From contig JAPLMX010000255.1 in assembly GCA_026386805.1 (NCBI GenBank), positions 1 to 49,513 of the forward strand: a DNA stretch of 49,513 bases, read 5' to 3'. Under the pieces are notes generated by a model, which saw nothing but the letters and a program-made list of their open reading frames with translations, searched no databases and was not told the origin of the DNA. Both the position numbers and the translations under genes were made by a program. Within the stretch, counting starts at the first letter, position 1. Each line of letters opens with the position of its first letter. This DNA comes from Phycisphaerae bacterium. Lineage in GTDB: Bacteria; Planctomycetota; Phycisphaerae; Sedimentisphaerales; Anaerobacaceae. Of the stretch, positions 21,657 through 30,550 are shown piece by piece.

Positions 21657-21700
21657 ATTGCCGTTACTTTCGCAAGGAACGCTGCAATCCATAGTATTTC

Positions 21701-21874
21701 TTATTTACGCCGGATCTTGTGCGCCGTGCGCTTGCGTTCCGTCTTGCAGTATTTCTTCAGCTCCAGCTTGGGCGTACCCTCGGCGACGCTGATTTCCGTT
21801 CGATAGTTCCTCTGGTTGCATTCGCTGCACTCGAGCCAGACATACTCTCGTTTGCTTTTCTTTTTCTTGGCCAT
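21701..21874 (-). CDS. rpmG: 50S ribosomal protein L33
   Basis: 57 residues from the ATG at 21874 ([20 protein letters not shown]); the frame is open further but would run into tuf. The L33 core [16 protein letters not shown]...[20 protein letters not shown] is clear. The zinc-binding form normally has two C-x2-C pairs. Here the first is intact (C16, C19) but the second is C43 followed by Glu46 instead of Cys, so metal binding may be weakened or lost. It is 16 bp downstream of tuf. Confidence 0.94.
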   Translation of the reverse strand: MAKKKKSKREYVWLECSECNQRNYRTEISVAEGTPKLELKKYCKTERKRTAHKIRRK

Positions 21875-21890
21875 AATAACCGCATTCGAC

Positions 21891-23117
21891 TCAGGCAATA
21901 ATCTTGGTGACGACGCCGGCACCGACCGTGCGTCCGCCTTCACGAATGGCGAACCGCAAGCCTTCTTCCATCGCGATGGGATTGATGATCTCGATATCCA
22001 TCGTAAGGTTGTCGCCGGGCAAGCACATTTCGGCGGCCTTGCCATCCTCGCTCATCAGCGTGAGCACGCTGCCGGTGACGTCCGTCGTGCGGAAGTAGAA
22101 CTGCGGCTTATAGCCCGGGAAGAACGGCGTATGACGGCCGCCTTCTTCCTTGGTCAGCACGTACACCTGCGCATGGAACTTCGTGTGTGGCGTGATACTG
22201 CCGGGCTTGGCAATCACCTGGCCGCGCTCCAGGTCCTTCTTTTCCACACCTCGCAGCAGCACACCGATGTTGTCGCCGGCTTGACCTTCCGTCAAAGTCT
22301 TATTGAACATCTCGACGCCGGTGACGACGGTCCTTCGGGTGTCCTTGGTCAGACCGATGATCTCGACTTCATCGCCGACGTGGACTTTGCCCCTGTCGAC
22401 CCGGCCCGTACCGACGGTGCCACGCCCCTTGATGCTGAACACGTCTTCGATCGGCATCAGGAACGGCAGCTCGGTTTCACGCTTCGGAACCGGGACGTAC
22501 TCATCCATGGCCTTGAGCAACGCCACGATCGGCGCGCAGGCCGGATCATCAAGCGACTCGGCCCGCATCGCTTGGTTGGCGATGCCGCGAATGATCGGGG
22601 TGTCGTCGCCCGGGTAATTGTACTTGTTGAGAAGGTCGCGGATTTCCAACTCGACCAGATCCAACAATTCAGGATCGTCGACCAAGTCCACCTTATTCAT
22701 GAAGACCAGGATCTTGGGCACGTTCACCTGCCGAGCCAAAAGGATGTGCTCGCGGGTCTGGGGCATCGGCCCGTCGTAGGCGCTGACCACCAGAATCGCA
22801 CCGTCCATCTGGGCGGCGCCGGTAATCATGTTTTTCACATAGTCGGCGTGGCCCGGACAGTCGATATGGGCGTAGTGCCGATTTTCCGTCTCGTATTCCA
22901 CGTGGGCCGTTGCTATGGTTAGGATCTTCGTCGCATCACGACGACCTTGGGATTCGGAGGCCTTGGCAATCTCGTCATAGGACTTGAACTTTGACAGCCC
23001 CTTGAGTTCCATGACTTTCGTCATGGCGGCCGTCAGAGTCGTCTTGCCATGGTCTACGTGCCCGATCGTTCCAACGTTTACGTGCGGCTTGGTCCGTTCA
23101 AATATTGCCTTAGCCAT
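21891..23117 (-). CDS. tuf: Elongation factor Tu
   Basis: Delivers aminoacyl-tRNA to the ribosome; 408 residues from the ATG at 23117 ([20 protein letters not shown]). The P-loop GHVDHGKT is at 19-26, G3 is DCPGH with His90, and G4 is NKVDLVDD. The switch I segment reads [20 protein letters not shown], then ATAHVEYET: about five residues longer than the common E-K-A-R-G-I-T-I effector loop, keeping only the terminal T-I. Domains II and III look normal. It sits downstream of tRNA-Thr and upstream of rpmG, rather than behind fusA. Confidence 0.97.
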   Translation of the reverse strand: MAKAIFERTKPHVNVGTIGHVDHGKTTLTAAMTKVMELKGLSKFKSYDEIAKASESQGRRDATKILTIATAHVEYETENRHYAHIDCPGHADYVKNMITGAAQMDGAILVVSAYDGPMPQTREHILLARQVNVPKILVFMNKVDLVDDPELLDLVELEIRDLLNKYNYPGDDTPIIRGIANQAMRAESLDDPACAPIVALLKAMDEYVPVPKRETELPFLMPIEDVFSIKGRGTVGTGRVDRGKVHVGDEVEIIGLTKDTRRTVVTGVEMFNKTLTEGQAGDNIGVLLRGVEKKDLERGQVIAKPGSITPHTKFHAQVYVLTKEEGGRHTPFFPGYKPQFYFRTTDVTGSVLTLMSEDGKAAEMCLPGDNLTMDIEIINPIAMEEGLRFAIREGGRTVGAGVVTKIIA

Positions 23118-23250
23118 CTTCAACTAAACCTCCAAATGTTCACCTGAGCAGCTCGTTGCATGTCCTTAAAGTCACCTGCATTCGAATCGACCGATCCCAA
23201 GAGCCCGGCCGAATTCTCTCGGACGGCCGCACCCTGGCTTACTTGCATGT

Positions 23251-23323
<73 letters not shown>

Positions 23324-23685
23324 GATCCTACTTCGTCCTACCTCGCCTGCCTGACGTGCAAACGACGTCTACAAGGACAGTAATACCTTGCCCACAGGCC
23401 TGGAGATGCATCCGTCCATTATTGTAGATCTCCGCGCCAGCGGCAAGGTTTTCTGTCTTGGCCTTAGTAGTTGTGAACTATAAATCGATGAATATAAGGT
23501 GTAGACTGGGCGAGTGCAAACAGAAAAAAAGAAAAAAACGCAAAAAACCACCCACTGGCATGTCGCTCAACCATGCCGCAGCATAAGGACCCCGGCCGCA
23601 GGCCACATCGCACAGTCCCCCATCACCCGCCCTGGACCCGTCTTCGGCAGCCCCTCGACGAGAGACCGTCGAGGCGGCGACGCCC
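23324..23685. other. Intergenic region upstream of tRNA-Thr/tuf
   Basis: No supported gene. It holds the proposed tuf-operon promoter (23418-23446). It also holds three closely spaced A-tracts on the plus strand at about 23523-23547, roughly 110-135 bases upstream of the predicted start of transcription, which could be curved DNA. A perfect 7-bp stem CTCGACG/CGTCGAG lies around 23655-23675, just after the HEAT-repeat gene; it lacks a T-run, so it is only a weak terminator candidate. Confidence 0.5.
23418..23446 (-). promoter_or_regulatory. Candidate promoter for tRNA-Thr-tuf-rpmG-tRNA-Trp-secE-nusG
   Basis: On the minus strand TTGCCG (23441-23446, 4 of 6 matches) is 17 bases from AATAAT (23418-23423, 5 of 6 matches). 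The predicted start of transcription near 23411 lies about 88 bases before the mature tRNA-Thr. A weaker match than the S10 promoter. Confidence 0.5.
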
Positions 23686-25983
23686 TTAATTATTGGTCCT
23701 TCCGCCGTCTTCGGCCTTCTTGGCCTTGGCAAATCGTTCCGACCACCGACTCAGCAACGCGTGCCAAGTCTGAGAAGTCCCGGAATCTCTCACCCTGATC
23801 TGACCAAGCACTCCGAGAAGAACACCGGGTTCCGTGGTCGTTGGATTGTTCAGGTACTCCTCTATAACCTTGACCAGAAAACCGTCCGAGCTTAAATCCA
23901 AGTCCTTAGCTAATAAGCACTTGGAGATAAGGTCGGACGCCTGGTCCATGCTGGCCAACCCGAGGTATACCCGCAGAAGCTGCGGCTGCACCTGCTGTCT
24001 TTCCTCTTCCGTCACGGCAGCACCCAGCAGCGTATTGAGGCACTCGGACGCCTGCTTGAGATTATTGCTCGCCACGTACAACTGGGCCAGACTCATCCGG
24101 GCTGCCTTGAGCAAGTCCGCCGCATTCTCGTTCTGTGCCCTCTGCTCGACCAGCGTGAAGAACGCGATCCTCTGTTCTGTGGCGATCTTTCCCCCCGCAG
24201 CCAGGACGTCGATCTTGGCCGCCCAGCCGGGCAGAATCGCCAGATCCGAGCGTTTGAAGATCTTCAACATGGCCTGCCAGGCAGCTTCCCCGTCCCCGGC
24301 GATACCCACTTTCTCGGCGAGCCAATCCAAATCCTGAACGGTGCCGGTCTCACTGGCCAGATCCACCAATTTCCGTCGAATTGCCACGTTCGAATCGGCG
24401 GTCATATTATTCTCACGGAACTTACGCAGAGCACCTGGCTTATCTACGTTTATCCAGCCATCTATGGCGTTCTGACGGGCTACATCATCCGTCTTGTCGG
24501 CGAGCGCGTGCTCAAACAATCCGGCGTACAGCTTCACCGCTTGTTCTCGACAAACGCTCCGCGTCGCACACAGTCTGGCCATGGCGCCGAGCAGGTATCC
24601 TCGCACCCCAACTTCGGCCCCCGCTCCCGACTGAGTGTAGCGGGTGGAAAGAACGTTGAGGCACCGATCGACGTCCGCCGGCTTGAGGCCATCCTGCTCG
24701 AGCAACTTCCCGATGACGTCCGCACCGCTGCGAACTTTCTCGGTATCGGCGTCGTTGAGGAATTTGACCGCCCAGTCCAACGTCTCCCGGCGAACCTCGT
24801 CCGGGACTTTATAGGCCGCGGTGGCCATGGAACCGGCATAGCACGTCTCCCTCAGGGCCACAAGAATCTCTCGCTTGTTTTGCTCATCCTGCTCGATCTT
24901 CAGTTGCTCCAGCAGCGGCTTGGACGTATTCAACTCGCCTATCAGCGCCAACACCCGGGCGGTCTTGACCCGGACCTGACGGCTCGGATCGGAGATCAGG
25001 GCCGACAGGATCGGCTCCAGCACCGATAGCTTTAGTGTGCCCTTCGCTCTGCGCAGCTCCTGCAGCTTGTCCAAGGCCCACAACCGCACGACAATCTCCT
25101 GCGAATTCAACTGCCGAGCCAAGAACTCGGTCTTGGCCACCTCGTTGGGCAAAGAGTCGTGCAGATCACTCAATGAGGCCAGGTATCGCTTCTGCCAGTC
25201 GGACAGATCGGTCTCCAACTCGCGCACCCGCGTCTCCTGCCGGACCAGCCGCTCCCGGAGAAAAGCCTCCGGCCCGCGCTGTTGCAGCTCGGTCAACATC
25301 TGTCGCTGGGCCGCGGCATCCTGACTCACCGGGATGCCCACGGAAACGAGAGCGGCTGCGGCGGCTTCCAGAATCGGAGGGTCGGGACTCTCCAGCAGGC
25401 TGATGAGCTTGGCCACCGCCTGTGTGTCCGGATGCCGCTTCAGCGCGTAGATGATGATGATTCGCACGTTAACCGACAGCGACCGGTCTGTCGCCGCCTT
25501 CTCGAGGTCCTGCTGCACCTGGCTGTATCCAAAGAGCAGGGTCGCCTCGGCCGCCCGCTTGGCGATTGCCGGGTCCTCCTCTGACGTAAGGATAGCAATC
25601 AAGGGCTTGACGAAGTCATCTTTGTTCTTCAAAGGCTTCTGCCCCACCCGCGCCGGATTCAGGGCGTCACACACTGCGGCCCGGGCCTGCGGATTATCGG
25701 TGCGCCGGAGCACGTCCAGCACGATCTCTCGCGCCGCCGGGTTCTCGCTGAACAATAGGAGCGTCGCGGCGTCGATGCGGTTCTTGCTGATCGAATTCTC
25801 CAAGAGGGTGGTCTTGTTGATCCGCAGTTGCGTGTCCATCGCGGCCTCCGGACTCGCCGCATCCGCCGTCGGCGGCGCCTCCTGAGCACGGACGGCGGCA
25901 CTGACGGCTTGTTGCCCAATCCAGACCGGCGGACAACACACGATCAGGAGCGATAGGAGGACTTGGATCCGTGGTGCATTCAT
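23686..25983 (-). CDS. Exported HEAT-repeat protein
   Basis: About 765 residues, mostly helical repeats of the HEAT/Armadillo kind, for example AREIVLDVLRRTDNPQARAA, AIAKRAAEATLLFGYSQVQ and VRVKTARVLALIGELNTSK. The N-terminus (MNAPRIQVLLSLLIVCCPPV) is hydrophobic and ends near AVSA or VRA, suggesting a signal peptide. A coiled-coil-like stretch lies near RQETRVRELETDLSDWQKRY. I chose the ATG at 25983 because GAAGG lies 8 bases upstream; an in-frame ATG at 25998 adds five residues. Such proteins usually scaffold other proteins. The specific function is unknown. Confidence 0.85.
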   Translation of the reverse strand: MNAPRIQVLLSLLIVCCPPVWIGQQAVSAAVRAQEAPPTADAASPEAAMDTQLRINKTTLLENSISKNRIDAATLLLFSENPAAREIVLDVLRRTDNPQARAAVCDALNPARVGQKPLKNKDDFVKPLIAILTSEEDPAIAKRAAEATLLFGYSQVQQDLEKAATDRSLSVNVRIIIIYALKRHPDTQAVAKLISLLESPDPPILEAAAAALVSVGIPVSQDAAAQRQMLTELQQRGPEAFLRERLVRQETRVRELETDLSDWQKRYLASLSDLHDSLPNEVAKTEFLARQLNSQEIVVRLWALDKLQELRRAKGTLKLSVLEPILSALISDPSRQVRVKTARVLALIGELNTSKPLLEQLKIEQDEQNKREILVALRETCYAGSMATAAYKVPDEVRRETLDWAVKFLNDADTEKVRSGADVIGKLLEQDGLKPADVDRCLNVLSTRYTQSGAGAEVGVRGYLLGAMARLCATRSVCREQAVKLYAGLFEHALADKTDDVARQNAIDGWINVDKPGALRKFRENNMTADSNVAIRRKLVDLASETGTVQDLDWLAEKVGIAGDGEAAWQAMLKIFKRSDLAILPGWAAKIDVLAAGGKIATEQRIAFFTLVEQRAQNENAADLLKAARMSLAQLYVASNNLKQASECLNTLLGAAVTEEERQQVQPQLLRVYLGLASMDQASDLISKCLLAKDLDLSSDGFLVKVIEEYLNNPTTTEPGVLLGVLGQIRVRDSGTSQTWHALLSRWSERFAKAKKAEDGGRTNN

Positions 25984-26205
25984 CCGGATAACCTTCATTG
26001 CGGTTGTCGGTTTCGAGCCCTGAGCCGTCCTTCAAAGAGAAGGATGCTCCTCCGCCTTAAAACCAAGGACTCAAAACCGAGTTCCCCTGCCGATTTCTGC
26101 TGTGGGCCACTATACCCATGCAGATGCGCGAGAGTCAATCTTCTTACAAGCAATTTCAAAGGTTTTTCCTCGGCGGCACCGCGTCTCGACGTCGCCCCCG
26201 ATCGA

Positions 26206-27189
26206 TCAGGGCCTCGGATGAAATCTCTTGTGAATCTGCCGCAACCGTTCATAGTCGACGTGGGTGTAAATCTGCGTCGTCCCGATATCGACATGGCCCA
26301 GCATCTCCTGCACACTCCGCAAATCGGCCCCGCCGCTGAGCAGGTGGGTGGCGAAACAATGACGAAGCGTATGAACCGTCACGTTTCGCGGCATGCCTGC
26401 GCGCGCGGCGTACTTCTTCACAAGTCGCCAGACCTCAATACGTGACAGCGGCCGGCCTGTTCGTGACAGCAGCAGGAAGGCGTGGCTCTGCGGCTTGGCC
26501 AGCCTGGGACGCAGGTCCCGCAGGTAGTCCCGCGTCGCCCCAATTGCTATCCTGCCAACGGGGATGACCCGCTCTTTGCTGCCCTTGCCGAGACACCGCA
26601 AATACCCAATGTCCAAGTTCACATCCATCGTCTTGAGCCCAGCCAGCTCGCTGGCCCGCACCCCGGTGGCGTAGAGCAGCTCCAGAAGGGCCTTGTCCCG
26701 GAGGTAGAACGGCTCTTCGCGGGACGGCGCCTCCAGTAATCGGAGCACCTGCTGCTTGTTGCAGACGACCGGCAGTCTCTGCCAAGTCTTGGGGGTATCC
26801 AGCACCTCGCTGCCGTCGTCTTCGATCAGACGCCGCAGCTTGGCGAATCGCAGAAACATGCGGATGGCCGCCAGGGCCCGCTTGGCCGAGTTCTCGTTGG
26901 CAAATCGCGGCTTCGCAGCCTCGGCCTTCTTCTGGACCGAGTCGGCCTTGGCGGCGACCCGGGGTCCGAAGTACCGCCCGATCAGCCAAGGTTTCACGTC
27001 CTCGATCTTCCCGATCTCGTTGTCCCGGCAATACTTAAGGAACGCCCGCAAGTCCCGCCCGTAGGCCAGGACCGTGTTTTCGGACAGACCCGCCTCGATC
27101 ACCAGGTAATCGAGGAAGTCCGTGACCGGCCGGCCCAAGGGGAGCGTGTGAAGATCCTCGACAATGGATTGCCTTTGTATCAGGGACAT
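26206..27189 (-). CDS. Tyrosine recombinase XerC/XerD-like
   Basis: Site-specific recombinase of the phage-integrase family, 327 residues. The N-terminal SAM-like core-binding domain (VTDFLDYLVIEAGLSENTVL) is followed by the catalytic domain with all conserved residues: R178 (GVRASEL), K202 (GKGSKE), H273 and R276 (HTLRH), H299 (GHVD) and the nucleophile Y308 (QIYTHVD). Residues 76-100 form a Lys/Ala-rich insertion, making it ~25 residues longer than typical XerD. GAGG lies 8 bases before the ATG. A chromosome-dimer resolvase is the likeliest role; integrase activity cannot be excluded. Confidence 0.88.
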   Translation of the reverse strand: MSLIQRQSIVEDLHTLPLGRPVTDFLDYLVIEAGLSENTVLAYGRDLRAFLKYCRDNEIGKIEDVKPWLIGRYFGPRVAAKADSVQKKAEAAKPRFANENSAKRALAAIRMFLRFAKLRRLIEDDGSEVLDTPKTWQRLPVVCNKQQVLRLLEAPSREEPFYLRDKALLELLYATGVRASELAGLKTMDVNLDIGYLRCLGKGSKERVIPVGRIAIGATRDYLRDLRPRLAKPQSHAFLLLSRTGRPLSRIEVWRLVKKYAARAGMPRNVTVHTLRHCFATHLLSGGADLRSVQEMLGHVDIGTTQIYTHVDYERLRQIHKRFHPRP

Positions 27190-27364
27190 AATGGAAACCT
27201 CAGAACTACCCTCTGTATCGACGCTGGAAGAATAGGGTCTTTAGCCCGTACTACGACGGAGCGGTCAATATCGCAGAAATATTGACGATGTGCCGTCGGC
27301 TGTACCTGATCGACGTCTCCGTCATTCTCAAGACGTGACGGTTCTACACCCTCACCTTTGGGGT

Positions 27365-27392
27365 TTGCCTTCGCTGGGGATTGCCGTATAAT
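27365..27392 (+). promoter_or_regulatory. Promoter with perfect TATAAT for a near-leaderless lipoprotein gene
   Basis: TTGCCT (27365-27370) and a perfect TATAAT (27387-27392) are 16 bases apart. Transcription would start at about 27399-27400, at or one to two bases before the ATG at 27401, leaving essentially no 5' untranslated region or Shine-Dalgarno site. Confidence 0.65.
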
Positions 27393-27400
27393 CGCGTGCG

Positions 27401-28057
27401 ATGGAGACGATCGCCAGAACTCGCAGTCTTCTGTGGCTGCTCCTCGCCGGGGCGTGGCTGGGGACGGGCTGCGCGAGCCGGCTCGGCGTTGGCACAGACG
27501 AGCCAAGCGCCCCCCGCCCCCCGGTGCAGATGCTCTGCGAAGACGGCGCCACAACGGCCGAGGTGATCCAGGCGGCCGAATACGTTCTTACACGAATGCA
27601 CTTTGCCATCGAGAAGCTGGACGCCGAACAGGGCATTGTCAAGACCAGGCCGCTGCGGGGCGCCCAGCTCTTCGAGTTCTGGCGAAGCGATAATGCGAGT
27701 TCCTATAGCTGCGAGGAGGCCAACCTTCAGTCGATCCGAAGGACCGTGGAACTGCGGGTCAGAAATGAGGCTGTAGACCGGAGGCCGGAGGCCGGAGACG
27801 CCTATCGCCTGCCGCCTGCCGCCTCCAGCCTCTTGTGCGTTGAGTGTGTGGTTTCGGTTCAGCGGCTGAATCTTCCCGAGAATGAGGTCGCCGGCACCTC
27901 GGAGGCCTACCAGGTCCACTCGCGGAGCACGGCCACCCTACAGCGAATCGAAGTCAGCCCGCAGCAGCGGCGGGCTATGACTTGGATCGACCTGGGCGCA
28001 GACCGGGACTTGGCCGCAAGGGTCCTCGACCGTATCGCAAAGCGACTGGCGGATTGA
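27401..28057 (+). CDS. Putative lipoprotein of unknown function
   Basis: 218 residues. The N-terminus METIARTRSLLWLLLAGAWL ends in a lipobox LGTGC (Cys24), so export and lipidation are likely. The rest (for example EVIQAAEYVLTRMHFAIEKL and GIVKTRPLRGAQLFEFWRS) matches no family I recognise. A low-complexity stretch with GGAGGCC and GCCTGCC tandem units at 27780-27830 encodes RRPEAGDAYRLPPAASS, which may be an in-frame repeat insertion. The gene has a perfect -10 box immediately before its start and precedes galE. Confidence 0.75.
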   Translation: METIARTRSLLWLLLAGAWLGTGCASRLGVGTDEPSAPRPPVQMLCEDGATTAEVIQAAEYVLTRMHFAIEKLDAEQGIVKTRPLRGAQLFEFWRSDNASSYSCEEANLQSIRRTVELRVRNEAVDRRPEAGDAYRLPPAASSLLCVECVVSVQRLNLPENEVAGTSEAYQVHSRSTATLQRIEVSPQQRRAMTWIDLGADRDLAARVLDRIAKRLAD

Positions 28058-28072
28058 CGATCCGCTGTTTGC

Positions 28073-28126
28073 GATTTACCATTCGGACTTGCGGGTCGCG
28101 CAGTGTGCGCGAGCCAATCGTAAATC
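28073..28126. repeat. Palindromic repeat between lipoprotein gene and galE
   Basis: GATTTACCATT (28073-28083) pairs with AATCGTAAATC (28116-28126) with one mismatch, enclosing a GC-rich inner part with CGCGCAGTGTGCGCG. The resulting long hairpin lies 15 bases after the lipoprotein stop and before galE. It resembles a REP-type element. Confidence 0.6.
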
Positions 28127-28148
28127 ATAAATAGGAAATAGAAGATCC

Positions 28149-29132
28149 ATGCGGATTCTCGTCTGTGGCGGAGCCGGGTACATCGGCAGCAACATGACGG
28201 CCTTGCTGGCGCAGGCCGGCCATGAGCCCGTCGTCTTCGACAACTTCAGCAGGGGGCACAGGACCGCCGTCAAAGGGACCAAGGTCGTCACAGGCGATCT
28301 GGCGAACCGCGAGCTTCTTGTGAGAACGCTGGGTGAGCTTGGTATCGAGACGGTCATGCACTTCGCCGCCTACATCGAGGTAGGCGAATCTGTCCGGGAA
28401 CCGCTGAAGTACTACCAGAACAACCTGTCGAACACGCAGAACCTGCTGTCGGCCCTGCAGGAAACCGGCGTGGCGAAATTCGTCTTCAGCAGCACGGCGG
28501 CGGTCTATGGCATGCCCCAGCGAGTTCCCATCTCGGAGGATGCACCGAAGGAGCCGATCAACCCCTACGGCGAGACGAAACTGGCCGTCGAGCGAATGTG
28601 TCACTACCAGGCCGAGACCGGCAGACTGCGATTTGCCGCCCTGCGCTACTTCAACGCGTGCGGGGCCGGCGATGACGGCGCCAGGGGTGAGGACCACCGG
28701 CCGGAGTCTCACCTGATCCCGCTGATCATTCAAGCCGCGATGGGAAAACGGGCGGATATCAAGATCTATGGCACGGACTACCCGACCCCCGACGGCACCT
28801 GCATTCGGGACTACATTCATATCGACGACCTGTGCCGGGCGCATCTGCTGGCCCTGAAGAAGTTGGACGAGCAGGCCGAGTTGGTTTATAATCTGGGCAA
28901 TGGTCACGGCTACTCGGTCCGACAGGTAATTGACACCGTCAAACGGGTATCAGGCAAGGACTTCAAGGTCGTGGAGGTGGACCGCCGCCCGGGAGACTCG
29001 CCGGTTTTGACATCCGATGCCACGAAAGCCCGGACGGAGCTTGGCTGGCGGACGGAAAAAGGCGAGCTGGAGGAAATGGTCACGACCGCCTGGAAATGGC
29101 ACACCGAACACCCGAACGGGTATTCGGATTGA
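28149..29132 (+). CDS. galE: UDP-glucose 4-epimerase
   Basis: NAD-dependent extended SDR interconverting UDP-glucose and UDP-galactose; 327 residues. The Rossmann motif is CGGAGYIGSNM (6-16), the Ser/Thr active-site segment is FVFSSTAAVYGMP, and the catalytic Tyr-Lys pair is in NPYGETKLAVE. The substrate region RYFNACGAG and the signature PDGTCIRDYIHIDDLCRAH are typical of GalE. Followed, after an inverted repeat, by hexokinase, consistent with sugar activation and entry into glycolysis. Confidence 0.93.
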   Translation: MRILVCGGAGYIGSNMTALLAQAGHEPVVFDNFSRGHRTAVKGTKVVTGDLANRELLVRTLGELGIETVMHFAAYIEVGESVREPLKYYQNNLSNTQNLLSALQETGVAKFVFSSTAAVYGMPQRVPISEDAPKEPINPYGETKLAVERMCHYQAETGRLRFAALRYFNACGAGDDGARGEDHRPESHLIPLIIQAAMGKRADIKIYGTDYPTPDGTCIRDYIHIDDLCRAHLLALKKLDEQAELVYNLGNGHGYSVRQVIDTVKRVSGKDFKVVEVDRRPGDSPVLTSDATKARTELGWRTEKGELEEMVTTAWKWHTEHPNGYSD

Positions 29133-29140
29133 AGATTTCG

Positions 29141-29195
29141 GATTGCGGATTGGAATCGGCGCTCGTCGCAAATCCGCAATCCACAATCCGCAATC
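29141..29195. repeat. Inverted repeat of CCGCAATC units between galE and hexokinase
   Basis: GATTGCGGATTG (29141-29152) and CAATCCGCAATC (29184-29195) are a perfect 12-bp inverted repeat, and further CCGCAATC units lie between. The same type of A/T-rich CGAAATCCGAA/CCGCAATC unit occurs after the HAD gene near 47331-47375. These look like members of a dispersed intergenic repeat family. Confidence 0.65.
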
Positions 29196-29217
29196 TGCAA
29201 TAAGATTGGAGGTTATC

Positions 29218-30531
29218 GTGGAGAAGATCAGACGCCGGGTCAATACGTTTCTCAGCGAACAGGGCATGTTTCATGGGGACATCAGCATCTCCGAGACGTG
29301 CGCAGTCTTCCAGAGCGAGATGGACAAGGGTCTGGCGGGCAAGAAAAGCTCGCTGGCCATGCTGCCGACGTATATCGAGACCGAGGAGGAGCTGCCCCGA
29401 GATAAGGCGGTCATCGTGATGGACGCCGGCGGGACGAACTTTCGCGTGGCGACCGTCGTCTTCCGGCAAAGCGGTCAGACCGAGATCACGAACTTCAAGA
29501 ACTACCCGATGCCGGGAATCACCGCCGAGGTCGGCAAGGAGGAGTTCTTCGGGACAATGGCCGGGTACGTCAGAGACCTTGCCGAGAAGAGCGGCAGCGT
29601 GGGATTCTGCTTCTCCTACCCGATTGAGATGTTCCCGAGCAAGGACGGCCGGGCCCTGTACTTCTCCAAGGAAATCAAGGCCCCGAAAGCCGCCGGCCAG
29701 ATGATCGGCGAGAACATGGGCCGGGCGCTCAAACTTCTCGGCATCTCGGACCTGAAGCACTTCGTGCTGCTGAACGACACCGTCGCGACGCTGCTGGCCG
29801 GCCGGGCCGAGGCCAGCGGCCGCAAGTTCGACAGCTACATCGGCTTCATCCTCGGCACCGGCACGAACACCGCCTATGTGGAGCAAAACAAGAACATCAA
29901 AAAGGCCAAGGACCTGGACCCGGACAAGGGCCAAATCGTCAACGTGGAGTCAGGCGGATTCGGCAAGGCCCCGCGCGGCAAGATCGACAAGGCATTCGAC
30001 GCGGCTTCGGTCAGCCCCGGCGTAAACGTTTTTGAAAAGATGATCTCGGGCGCCTACATAGGCCCGCTTTGCCTGGTCACGGCCCTGTCCGCCGCCAAGG
30101 CGGGGCTATTCTCCACGGCGACGGCCGAGCGGCTGGCCGGTATCTCGGTCGCGACCAGCAAAGACATCAGCAACTTCCTGAGCTGTCCCGAGGGAGGCGA
30201 CGACCCCTTATCGCTGGCCCTGGCCGGGGCGTCGGAAGACGACGCCACCACGTTGTACTGCCTGGTCGATGCCCTCGTCGAGCGAGCGGCCAAGCTCACG
30301 GCGGTCAACCTGTCCTCCGTGTCCCTCAAGTCGGGCAAGGGGCTCAATCCTTGCCGGCCCATCTGCATTGTGGCCGAGGGCACGACGTTCTACCGCCTCA
30401 AATCGCTCCAACAGAAGATCGAATACTATCTCAAGCAGTACTTGGTGGACAAGAAGCACGTGTACTACGAGATCGTGAACGTCAAAGACGCCACCCTGAT
30501 CGGCGCCGCCATCGCCGGCCTAACAAACTGA
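29218..30531 (+). CDS. Hexokinase, eukaryotic type
   Basis: ATP-dependent hexose kinase of the Hexokinase_1/Hexokinase_2 family rather than bacterial glucokinase. GTG start at 29218 with GGAGG 5 bases upstream; 437 residues. Landmarks are phosphate-1 DAGGTNFR (69-76), CFSYP (131-135, cf. F-S-F/Y-P of yeast enzymes), LNDTVATL with catalytic Asp187 (185-192), and GTGTN (213-217). The phosphate/adenosine region near the C-terminus reads PICIVAEGTTFYRLKSLQQK. Known in Planctomycetes and a few other bacteria but uncommon. Converges on ackA. Confidence 0.9.
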   Translation: MEKIRRRVNTFLSEQGMFHGDISISETCAVFQSEMDKGLAGKKSSLAMLPTYIETEEELPRDKAVIVMDAGGTNFRVATVVFRQSGQTEITNFKNYPMPGITAEVGKEEFFGTMAGYVRDLAEKSGSVGFCFSYPIEMFPSKDGRALYFSKEIKAPKAAGQMIGENMGRALKLLGISDLKHFVLLNDTVATLLAGRAEASGRKFDSYIGFILGTGTNTAYVEQNKNIKKAKDLDPDKGQIVNVESGGFGKAPRGKIDKAFDAASVSPGVNVFEKMISGAYIGPLCLVTALSAAKAGLFSTATAERLAGISVATSKDISNFLSCPEGGDDPLSLALAGASEDDATTLYCLVDALVERAAKLTAVNLSSVSLKSGKGLNPCRPICIVAEGTTFYRLKSLQQKIEYYLKQYLVDKKHVYYEIVNVKDATLIGAAIAGLTN

Positions 30532-30550
30532 GAATCGCACGGTCAGACCA

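Noticed and set aside
23523..23547. Intrinsic terminator for the HEAT-repeat gene at the T-tracts
   Set aside because: On the minus strand the T-runs are not preceded by a convincing stem. They are noted only as possible curved DNA.
23369..23551. 60-codon minus-strand frame upstream of tRNA-Thr
   Set aside because: Its Phe-rich start comes from the A-tracts, it overlaps the proposed promoter, and no family resemblance is seen.
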